DNA of 41,827 bases. Origin: Hypsibius dujardini (Eukaryota > Tardigrada > Eutardigrada > Parachela > Hypsibiidae). Positions 9,266 to 18,742 of this stretch are shown one piece after another (the stretch's first letter is position 1; the number at the start of each line of letters is the position of its first letter). Below the pieces are notes generated by a model that made no database searches, was not told the DNA's origin, and saw only the letters and a list, made by a program, of their open reading frames with translations. The position numbers and the translations under genes are program-made. The stretch covers positions 1 through 41,827 of the forward strand of contig LRSR01010558.1 in assembly GCA_001579985.1 (NCBI GenBank), given 5' to 3'.

Positions 9266-12200
9266 CGACAGATATACAGATACACCGACAGACAGAAAGA
9301 CATACGAACGGAGACAAACAGATAGACTAGCAGACATGCAGACATATTCCTGATTCAGAAAGACAGACAGGCAGCTGAGTAGTATTCGTTCTCGTCTGAT
9401 TGTGATGGGTTTCGGTTTTCAGCTGCGGCCACGGACAAGGCGGTAGACTTGGCTTAGGATCGGAAAAGACTTGCCTAACACCGACTCGTATCTCATTCCG
9501 TTCGCTGGCTAAAGCAGAACCACCGCAAATAGTGCGAATCGCAGCCGGAGTGAACCATAGCGTGTTTCTGGACGCGGACGGTATTGCGTATTCCTGCGGC
9601 TTGAATGAGTTCTTCCAGCTGGGGATGAGTCCGCCCCCGATCAGCCTGATGGTGCCCACTGCGCTGCCGTCCTTTCACTCGCTCACTCATCGGAGATCGC
9701 GGTCTCAGGCAGCGGTTGGTGTACCGGTCTACCACGGAATTATTGGCATTGCTGCTGAACGGTGTCATACACTGGCATGGAGCTCAGAAGCGATTTATGC
9801 GATCGGCTTCAATGGTGGACAGCTCGGACCGCGAAGAGATCGGTCAAAAGGTGTGTTGGAAGAACTAATGACTGTCTGTCTGTCTGTCTGTTTGCCTGTC
9901 TGTCTGCCTGTTTGTCTGCCTTTCTGTTTGTCTGCCTGCCTGCATGTCTGTCTGTCTGTCTGTCTGCCTGTCTGCTTGGTTTAAAGTGATAATGCGTTGT
10001 TTTCAGGAGTTTCTCCTGGTGGTTCAACTTCTGACGCATCAGACTTGACCAACCTACTGCCAAGAGAAATGACTGAACTAAAGCAGTATCTCCCGGCTCG
10101 TTTTGTGCGATGCAGCGACGCCGCCTTTGTGATATATCGGGACCCTGCTTACGCAGGCGTGCCTGACATGGTCCTAGTACACGACTACGAGATTAAAAGA
10201 CTGCCGCGCCTACCACGATTGTCCGGTGTAATGTGGAAGGAGCCTCCGGCTCTCAGTGAGATTTGCGTATTTGGTGGTAAGTTGACGCTGCCGGGAAGGG
10301 AGATGTCTTTGAATCGGGATCTGGTGATTGTGGCCCTCGTATCGGACATTCCGCTGCTGTATGTGGACTCGGGACGATCTAGTTATTGGTCTGTGATCAA
10401 TATTTCGGGATTACCGCGAAATATGAGCTCTATTTATCACATCAGGTACTTGTATGTCTGCCTGCCTGCCTGCCTGTCTGTCTATGTGTCTGTCTGCCTG
10501 CTGATCTGCCTGCCTGTGTCTGTCTTACTGAACCAGCTTACAGACACTCATGTTTTATTGCTTCACAGCCTGAGTTCGGACCAACTCCTCGTCTCCACCG
10601 AGTTCGGTGAAGTCTACACCATTCCGTTCAGTCAGTCTGATCGGAACAAAGTCACCGCCCACGGGCCAACACCGCCGCGAGCAGCGGAACGGGTCGCCAA
10701 GCTCTGGCGTGCCCTAAAAGTCTTCTCCGAGCCGGGCAGTCGCAGTTTCGCAGCTCTGCAACGCTCCGCCCCGTTTCGCCTTTGGCCGATGGAAACGCAC
10801 CAGTCGAACGGGGTGTCTCGTACGAGGCATTCACCGTCAACAGACACCTCGGTGCTTATCGTTGCCGACAGGGGCGCCATCAACGTCCACATTGAGAAGC
10901 TCTACCTCGTGGCCGGCAGCACCTACTTCCGGAATCTCCTGCCGGAGTTTTTGGATGATTCCACATTCCCAGCTGTCCTGAAAATACCCGGAAAAATTCC
11001 ATCGCATGTGAAATTCCATCGGGCTGTCGATGACGCAAAAAAATTGGCGCAGTGGCAGGTATACATTTTTAAATCAACGAATCAAAATTGAATCAAAACT
11101 CAATCAATTGATCAACCAACACATCTAATACCTGGATTTCAATTGTGATTTAGGAAATCCGCCGTGACTTTTACCCAACCGCCCGGGGTCTGTGGGACGT
11201 GGAGCCAGACATGGAAGTGGTCTGCGACGAAGACGGCGCCACCATCGGTACGCATCGCTTCAAACTGACCAGTCGGACGTTGTATTTCGAGCTGTTGCTG
11301 GAAGGGGAGCGCTGGCGAAATTCTCGACAGACGCATACAGCTGTTCTGCCGTGTGATCTGCCGACCGGTTTGCGATTCATGGAGTTTCTCTATGAGAAGC
11401 GGATTTCAGACCGGCCCGCGACGGCGGAGGAGTGTCTGGGGTTGTTGCGGGTCGCGGACTTTATTATGGATGATGAGTTGAGGGCGGTGGCGGCGGAATT
11501 TTTTCGGCCGTTTTTGACCGCCGATACCGTGGTAAATTTCCTCCGGATCGCTGAGATGTACAATGCGGAAGGCCTGCGGATGAGTTGCGTGGAGCTGATG
11601 TTGTGCATGCTACCAGGTAGGAACCTTACAGAGTGCTCGGTCGAGTAAGACGACATGTAGATTTGATTGCCATCAAACACACGCGGAGTTATATTTCCCA
11701 TCGATAATTTGTCTGTCTGTCTGTCTGTCTGTTTGCCTGTTTGCTTATCTGTCTGTGTGACTGCCTGCCTTCCTACCTGCGTGTCTCTGTCTGTCTTTTT
11801 GTCTGTTTTTTTGTCTGCCTGCCTGCCCGTCTGCCTGTTCATCTGCTTGCCAGTTGCTTGTCTATATCCCTTTCTCTCACCCTGACTTGTCTGACTGGCG
11901 CTGGTCCATATACACTGATTGTCGCCAAGGCTTTACCCACTTCTTTAAAGCTCTTGATGACGGGCAGTCGGATGCCATGAGGTGCACGGCGGGGGAAGTC
12001 CCAATTAAGATTGAATTAATTGACAAAGTTATTACGCGGGTCGGAGAGTTCCGGGGGTGAAGTCACACTGCGTGACTTCCACTATTACTACTGTGTGTAT
12101 GGTAGATTAGGATTTTTGCCCTGTAAATTTGCCACGATGCGTATAAAAGCGCAGTTTAATTGGGAATTGGAAAGTGAGAGGGTCGGGAAATTCGGCAACT

Positions 12201-13966
12201 TCCGTCTCTTGCTTTCTGCGGAACTTGCATCTCTTCCACGGATTGCTAGCGAGTTCCTGTACTTGCGGTCTGCGGCGGCCAATTTTGGTTTAGGTGGTTT
12301 TAGCGTCCATCAAGCAAGAAAGGACAAGCTTATTTCAGGTAAAGTGTTATAATTTTACTTTTTGAAGTTTAGCATTTTTATATTTGATTTGCTTTGGCTA
12401 AATTTGATTGAGTATTTTTTTACCACTGACTACATTTCCGTTATGATTTTTCTACTCGAAATTGGGTAACACTTTATTTATTTCTCTGGTTCCTTCTATG
12501 TCTTAATTATAATTTCTGAATTTAATTCGGTTCGGTTTACCTTAATATTATATTCTTAAAGTATTTCTTCCGTCATTTTTGTATACAGTTCTATGTGTCT
12601 ATTCTTAGCCGGATCATCTCCTGTCATATATTGAGGGTTAATTTCATTTGTTTACACTTTATTACTTTGTTATTGTCTCATGTTGCATACTTTGGGAAAT
12701 GTCCAATTGATTCATGAATTGTTTTCATTGTAGATTTAATGTGGCTATGCGATTCAATTTCTTCTCCGATTGTTGACAATCAATTGTATTATTCATTTGG
12801 GTTTTTTATTCATTTTGTTTCAGGGATGTCTTCCCTCTCGAAGCAAGATGAAATCTGGAGCAAGATCCAAGCCACTGCCTACCCCCTGGAAGCTCTGCCC
12901 CAAGGTGACGCCGGCCTCTTTTCTCGCGTCCGACTGCTTCGTCCTGGCTTCGACCGGGTCAGTTTCGAGCACACTAGTGATGAGATGCCGGACGGCCGGG
13001 CCAAACTCATCCACGCCCACGGCAGCGTGGCCAAGGTGGAGCTGAAGATCAAGGAAAACTGCGTCTACTCCGGCATCTTTGCATCCGGCGGGATCGGTCT
13101 GGCGCGGTTGTCGCTGGCGCTGTGGAACCACGAGCACTACATCCCCGGGATGGCGGTGAAGATTTTCGTCGAGGGCCAGCCCTCACAGAACATGCACGTG
13201 ATGAACGCATTGGACGGGCAGGGGAAAAACCGCAACTTTTTCGAGCACAAGTTCTCGAATGTCCTGGAAAAACCGGTGGAGCGACCGGGGAAGTTGCTGG
13301 CCGGCCCCTTTCGGAAGGCGATCAAGAATATGCCAGGTAGACACCTGGCCAGATTAGATCGCAGTTTGGCCAGTAGACATGCTGGCAGACCGACTGACCG
13401 AACATACAGACAGAGGCCGACTGTGTTACAGACAATGCGACAGCCAGACATGTGGGAGGTCAGACAAGTAGCCGGACATGTGGGAGGTCAGACAAGTAGA
13501 CAGACTGACGAAAGACACTGACAGAGGCCAACCGTGCGACAGACAGGCAGGTGGGAAGTTTCAGGTAGGCAGAGTGACAAGGAGTAACACAGACATGTAG
13601 GCAGACCGAAAGACCGGCAGATAATTGAGAAAGCAGACAAACAATCAAACTGAAATTCAGTTGATCAAACGTTCAAACAAATATGGGAACAGATTAGGAA
13701 ACAACCAACAGGCATATCAGCCAACACTCAGAAGATTGAAATACTCCGGCATGAAAACGCACAGGCAAATCGATAATCAGTTGGTCGTACAGTGATCCAA
13801 CCGTCAGGAATGCGACAGACATGTAGCAATTTCGAATATGCTGACAAATAATTAGCTTATGCGTACATTTGAGAAAGGCGACGATAAATTGACCAAACAC
13901 CCAGCAGGATGATCGGCAGGCAAACGTTCAGGCAGACAGTTAAGAAGACAGTAGTCAGGCAGACAT

Positions 13967-14004
<38 letters not shown>

Positions 14005-17000
14005 TGACAGACTGACAGACCGACCGATATACAGATACACCGACAGACAGAAAGACATGCGAACGGAGACAGACAGGTAGACAGGCAGACATGCATACAG
14101 GCAAGCAGGCAGATACATGTGATACAGTACGCGGCACGAACTTTGTAGTAGCAACTTGTTTTCGCCATTTTGCCTGGAGTGTGTTCTGACATCCGGTGTT
14201 TTCTTTACCTTTTCAGGAGAAGAAAAGGACAAGCCGGATAGCGAGCTAATATTAGGCCTCAGCGAACAAGCGGTAGTGAACTGCCATGGCGAGGCCATTG
14301 TGGGTGACCAGATCAGCGTGCCGTTCCAAATTATTTTTACCCCTAACCCGGCCAACGGTTGGGCTGCGGACAGCAGGGAAGACTTGCGCATTCACCTGGC
14401 GCGTATCCCGCAGGGTTCGCTGCTATACAACGTCTATGCCCGGCGAATTCCGGTACAGGACTTGCGACTTTAATTGGGCATGTGATTGCGTTGGGTGTGG
14501 AGAATGGCAGCTTTTCAGTTCCTGCTTTTGTGTACTTGTGGTTTAACAGGGCGGGCCGACGGATCACATTGGGGAGCTGGTGTCGAGGAGCGCGTTCGTC
14601 GCCTCACAGTACGGGGATGAAAAGCTCTTTTTCCAACATGCCCGGAAACGATGGCATGTTTGAGCTGACGCTGGCATGCTGGTCGCTGACGTCTCTACTC
14701 TTTGACCCCCCATGTTGAGAATGCCTTGGGTGGGGTCGCCCGGAGATGTGCTGCTAATTAGTGTTTTAGGATCGCCACTGGACTTTAGTTTGGCGTACAG
14801 GGCACCGGTGTATTGTCATGGGGCATAGTGGCTTACGTTGGGAATGTTGTACAGTCCTGGACGAACTATGCATAACTCCTCTTTTTAAAAGATTCTGGAT
14901 GATACTCCAAAACAAATAGGCATGCAAATGAATAGACATGTAAACAATCAAATATGTATAAACACACAGACAGACAAGAAGCCAGACAGACAGACAGAAA
15001 GACAGACAGGAAGACAGACAAAGAAAACATACTGACTGTCTGACTGACAGGCAGGCAGACAGACAGACGTTTAGAAATGTATTTGTTGTTGGTTGGTAGA
15101 ATCCTTTCTTGTTTCATCACTTCTCTGTTGAGGCTGTAAGGACTTGGTTGAATGTAGTGTGCAGGTCTCTACTGTCGTTGACTTCTTTACGCGTACTATT
15201 TAAGATTGATATTGTAATCAAACTGCACATCATCTATGGTGATTGTAGATGAGCTGCAGACTGGTAAACACTTGAACACAGTGGAACTAGTACGATAAGT
15301 TTCTTGGTAGATAAGTACTAATGTAAAAAATATCTAGGACAAAGTAAGCGCAAGACAGCGAAATATGCTTACTTACCTCTAATGCTTCCACGTAATTAGT
15401 ATTTCGGGCTAATATTAATGCCTCTGTACTTTCAGAACTCTTTGAAAGCCGGCACTTGACCGATCTGGACAAGACCACCCTCAACCTCCTCAGCACTGTG
15501 TACAAGAAGAAGATGAAATCCTCGCTGTCCACCCGGATCATCACTCCCCATTACATCCCCGGGCTGGACTTCGATCAAGTCAGTCGAACTAGTCCTCGGG
15601 AGTACATTCCAGACGACAATCAAGACTCAGGCGACAACATCCGCTTGCGGGGCAAATCGTTTGCAAAAAGATCCGTGCTGGAGATACCACCAAAGAACAA
15701 CGTGTTAAAGGATCGGAATTCCGATCACAAAATGTTAGCCCCGGTGGAAGCGGCCGGTGACTGGACGCAGGTATCCCCGTCTGGTAAAAGAAACGGACCG
15801 GAAAAACGGAACGAACCTCTCAGCCCGGTACGCAACCTATGGGGATATCTCTGTCTGTATGTCTGTCTGTATGTCTGTCTCTCTCTTTGTCTCTTTGTTT
15901 ACCTGTCGATCTTTCTGAGGACTTACAATGATGGCTCTGTTGTCTGCCCTTGCATGTCTGCCTGCCTGCCTGCTTGTCGTTCTATTGTCTATGTGCCTCC
16001 ATGCTCTTTCGTCTGTCTATCTGCCTCTCCATCTTCCTGTCTGCCTGACGGTCTGTCTGTTTGTCTGTCTACCTGCCTGTCTATCTATGTGCCCTAATGC
16101 TGTTTATCTGCTCATCTGTTCTTCTTAAAATTCTTGGATCTTTCCCCCTTTTCATTCTGTTTTTTGCATATTTTTAGATGGTTCCGAGGTCTGTGGTTGA
16201 CAACATTTGCTCTTCTTTGAAAAATATTCCGCCGGAAATAAATGGAAAGACACCATCATCAGCGGCAGTTAGTCCCAACACCTCCTTCCGAGAGTCCGAT
16301 GACGAAGGCTGCGTCCTCTCTCCTTCGCCTTCATCCTCACCGAAGGCGAAATACGTCGCCCCAGCCTTCAGAATCCACGACGGCATTGATTTGACTCCGG
16401 CCAAGGTGCCAGCCGCGTTGTCGGCTATCATGGAAGAAGAACGCCGAGCTCTGGCGTTCAAACTGGAGAAGGCAACGCCGTTGAACCGACCGAAAACCGG
16501 TTCGCATTCCAGGCATGGTCGCAAATTTGTCGGTGTGAAACTGCAAGCGACTGACGCGGTTGTGGAAGAGGCGGCGGGGAAAGAGCTAGAATCGACGAGA
16601 CCTAGAAGCAATCCATGGAACAGAGCACTACCGGTTGGGCCCACCTTCATGGAAGTGATGGCTATGGAGGAAGAGGAAACGAAGAAGGCAGCTGCAGTTG
16701 CAGCTGTAACTGCTGCGAAAACATCCCCGGTCGTCGTGCCTCCTTCAAAGCCAACTTTACATGTAAATGCCTGATCTTTTTGTGCGACTATCCGTCTGCC
16801 TGTCAGTCAGTCTATCGATTGGTCTCTCTGTCGGTCTCTCTGTCGGAATCCTCAGTCTGTCCATTTGACTGTATGACTGTCGCTCTTCTATCAGGTTGAT
16901 TTGCTTGTTCTATTCGTCTGCATCGGTTTTGGCTGTAATTGTCTGCAAGTCGGTATTTCCTTCGGGCTGTCTCTTTTCTTCTTGTCTATGTGTTTCAGAT

Positions 17001-18266
17001 GTCAAATTTCCTTTCCAATCCTATGTGTCTGCGTTCTTGTAGAGACAGTATTTTTTTGTTTATCGGTATCCGATGCACCAGACACAAACTCACGCATACA
17101 CTGGTTGCCTGTCTGCCGATGTCTTTAAATGGATCGATGTTGTCTGCCTGATTGTCTGTATCTGTATCGTACCTGTCGTATTATCTGTTGCCTGCCTTAC
17201 ATGAGCTGCTTGTTTGTGATATGTGCCTCTCATTTTTTATCGATATCTGATTTTGGGGGCGCTTATCAGAGGTGGTTCTCAAAATTTCTCCAAATCTTGA
17301 GGTTCTCTTCTTTATTATTTTTAAATTAGTCCCGTATTGGCGATTATTTATAAAATTTATTTCACCGGTTAGGCTCTGAATTTTTTTGGCAGAATTTCAA
17401 AGTCTGGAAAAGACGTCAACATTCGAGTGTCCTTGATTTTCAATGTAAAGACTAAAAGAATTTTGAAAGGATTTCATTTCTCAATTTTGTTCACTCTTCA
17501 AATTCAAATTCAAGTCGATTAGAATGAGCAGAATTTTTTTATATGGATGTCGGGGCGGGGCTTCGGAACATTCTGACTTTCCGTTCTGGATCGAAACTGA
17601 CTTAAGGTCTGCCCCAATTGATATCCTCAAGCGATTCTCTTAATGCCAGTCGATTCCAATTTTAATTTGGAGTGGTGTGGTGTAAAAAATTATGAAATCA
17701 AATGGTTTCAATAATTGCTATATTTGCAAAGAAATTCAAGAAAATGGAATCTTTCGGTGACGGTCGACGTTGAAATTCCACCAAAAAAAGCGCCTGATTG
17801 ATGAGTCAAATTTCTTTAATTATCATTAATATTGGAATAATTTAGAAAAATGAAGTGGATACATTTTGCGATGTATGTACATGTACATATGAAAAGCGTA
17901 ACTATTCTAGAGTGCATTGAACTGTGTGACTATTGCGATTGTGTTCTGCAGGTTCCCTCTCAGCCATGGAGTATTCAACCAGCGGCGTCCAAATCCACCC
18001 CGTCTACCTCCTTCAACTCTATCTCTCCGCTGACCAGTCCCAATCCGGTCAGCAGTTTCCTCACAATCCAGCGTGAAGAGCAATCGCAGTTATTCGAGCT
18101 GCAGAAATCGCGATCGCGCCCACTCCACCTTATCCAGGCGGAGGAGCGGGCCGTGGATGAACTGCTCGAGTTCTATGGTGCACGTGACAACCCGGAGGAG
18201 TGGATTACGGTGGAGCGGGTACTGCCAAAGTTGGCCGCTGCGTCCTGGTATCCCCGAAGCCACTGA
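7960..18266 (+). CDS. IBTK: Inhibitor of Bruton tyrosine kinase homologue (ankyrin-RCC1-BTB-BTB)
   Basis: Nine in-phase exons: 7960-8317, 8677-9187, 9423-9850, 10007-10445, 10569-11058, 11154-11616, 15436-15827, 16178-16762, 17952-18266. They encode 1,326 aa (human IBTK is about 1,350). In order: ankyrin-type repeats (~60-150, e.g. SGWTALHRAL), RCC1 blades (~165-430: HTWGNNANYTLG, CGHGQGGRLGLG, CGLNEFFQLG, GFNGGQLG), BTB1 (~665-725), BTB2 plus BACK (~760-895), a polar Ser/Pro/Glu-rich linker, and a C-terminal block (~1278-1315: LIQAEERAVDELLEFYG then NPEEW) that matches the IBTK tail closely. Vertebrate IBTK binds BTK and acts as a CUL3 ubiquitin-ligase adaptor; the CUL3 role is the likelier one here. 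BTB1 looks shortened. Exon 7 has an alternative in-phase donor at 15770 (CAG|GTATCC). Several introns carry CTGT or ACAG arrays. Intron 6 contains another gene on the same strand, and intron 8 contains a dispersed repeat. Confidence 0.93.
9208..9340. repeat. (ACAG)n array in IBTK intron 2
   Basis: Near-perfect GACA units at 9222-9264 with degenerate flanks. Sense-strand orientation is ACAG, opposite to the array in intron 3. Confidence 0.9.
9870..9976. repeat. (CTGT)n array in IBTK intron 3
   Basis: CTGT units with CTGC variants fill most of this 156-nt intron. It is complementary to the intron 2 array. Confidence 0.9.
10455..10535. repeat. CTGC/CTGT array in IBTK intron 4
   Basis: Degenerate CTGC and CTGT units fill most of a 123-nt intron. 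Confidence 0.85.
11708..11860. repeat. (CTGT)n array at the 5' side of IBTK intron 6
   Basis: CTGT units with variants, upstream of the gene nested in this intron. It is complementary to the ACAG arrays at 13,925-14,110 and 14,965-15,070. Confidence 0.88.
12137..12340 (+). other. Probable 5' exon of the nested gene (coding status unclear)
   Basis: An open stretch ends in a donor (TTTCAG|GTAAAG) whose phase fits the acceptor at 12824, so an ATG at 12137 could in principle extend the nested protein by 68 codons plus a junction residue. However, TATAAAAG lies at 12142-12149, just inside that ATG. If this is the real promoter, the exon starts near 12172 and is 5' UTR. I prefer the UTR reading. 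No domain is visible in the extension. The preceding 11,861-12,136 holds nothing I recognise. Confidence 0.45.
12142..12149 (+). promoter_or_regulatory. Candidate TATA box of the gene nested in IBTK intron 6
   Basis: TATAAAAG in GCGTATAAAAGCGC, about 650 nt upstream of the proposed start codon and ~190 nt upstream of a good splice donor. Confidence 0.5.
12826..14663 (+). CDS. Uncharacterised catalase-superfamily-like protein, nested in IBTK intron 6
   Basis: Exons 12826-13336, 14217-14452 and 14550-14663 join in phase to give 286 aa, with acceptors TTTCAG and TTAACAG. The last donor (CCG|GTACAG) is weaker; without that splice the product would stop at 14473. Recognisable segments are SFEHTSDEMPDGRAKLIHAHG, GIGLARLSLALWN, PGMAVKIFVEGQPSQN, LDGQGKNRNFF and, at the C-terminus, SAFVASQYGDEKLFFQH. 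I recall this pattern (SGxxGxARLSLA, PGxAxKFxxDGxPSxN, LDGQGxxxNFF, FVASxxGDExLFFxH) from uncharacterised proteins placed in the catalase-like fold. That placement is from memory and no activity is claimed. There is no signal peptide. The gene lies wholly inside an intron of IBTK on the same strand. Its own first coding intron (13,337-14,216) is filled with ACAG arrays. A TATA box and probable leader exon sit upstream. Confidence 0.7.
13370..13640. repeat. Degenerate ACAG array
   Basis: GACA/GACC/GACT units mixed with longer repeated segments such as ATGTGGGAGGTCAGACAAGTA, which is present twice (13,449 and 13,479). Lies in the first intron of the nested gene. Confidence 0.75.
13925..14110. 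repeat. (ACAG)n array in the nested gene's first intron
   Basis: Clean GACA units at about 13,970-14,020 with diverged flanks. The segment GATATACAGATACACCGACAG is almost identical to part of the array at 9,269-9,290, showing a common origin of the two arrays. Confidence 0.88.
14965..15070. repeat. ACAG array at the 3' side of IBTK intron 6
   Basis: GACA units with AGAA variants, downstream of the nested gene. The remainder of intron 6 (14,664-15,435) shows nothing else I recognise. Confidence 0.85.
15850..16090. repeat. CTGT/CTGC array in IBTK intron 7
   Basis: Degenerate CTGT, CTGC and CTGTAT units across most of the intron. Confidence 0.85.
17288..17580. repeat. Dispersed repeat, single-arm copy, in IBTK intron 8
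   Basis: Shares the ordered blocks GGC(A/G)GAATTTCAAAGT, TCAAnTTnAAnTCGATT, ATGAGCAGAAT and TTnTnTGGAnGTCG with the left arm of the inverted-repeat element at 33,993-34,564. Only one arm is evident here. Confidence 0.6.
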
Positions 18267-18411
18267 CCCTTTTTCTTCCTTATTTATTTTTTATTTGCGA
18301 TTTGTTATCCGCACTCTCAGGTGGATCTACGCAGTATTGTTGTGTCGTAGTGCGATTGATTCGGGATGGGCTGTAAATATTGTAGTGCGAGAGTGCGTGA
18401 AATATAGCGTG

Positions 18412-18417
18412 AATAAA
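18412..18417 (+). terminator. Polyadenylation signal of IBTK
   Basis: AATAAA about 146 nt after the TGA at 18264-18266. Confidence 0.5.
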
Positions 18418-18742
18418 CGGCGTGAAGTTGGAATTAAGTTGAAATGATTCAAATCGCATTCCGTCTATTGTTAGCCGGTTAATTTCTCATGGGCCATTAG
18501 TGCGGGCTCCAATAAATGGCCGGTTCACTAGTATGAAGACTGAAACTACCGGACGGACGGGCCAATGTTTTTGAGTCACGGGGCTGTAATGTGCGCTGAG
18601 GGGCCCATGGTTGAATTTATCAGACGGGCCAATCAATAGTGGAAAAGGGGCAAAAGTGCCCGTTGGCCCACAGGCTCAGCGTGCCACTGTGTTGTGCCGT
18701 AACAAGGGACTCTAAAGCAGCAAATTGACAACACATGAAGCC
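18418..18742. other. Convergent intergenic spacer
   Basis: GC-richer spacer between IBTK (+) and the receptor gene (-), with repeated GGGCCAAT-like and GGCCCA words. No domain is seen in either strand. The gap is too small for a kinase-homology plus cyclase region. Confidence 0.5.

Noticed and set aside
9129-9337. Open frames made of repeated CLSV/SVCL residues (also at 9.8, 11.7, 13.9, 15.9, 38.2 and 39.5 kb)
   Set aside because: They are translations of the (CTGT)n/(GACA)n arrays, which are open in several frames by nature. They lie in introns and have no conserved domain.
16178-16774. A stand-alone gene starting at ATG 16178
   Set aside because: The ATG follows an acceptor directly (TTTTTAG|ATG) and continues IBTK in phase on both sides, so it is an internal exon.
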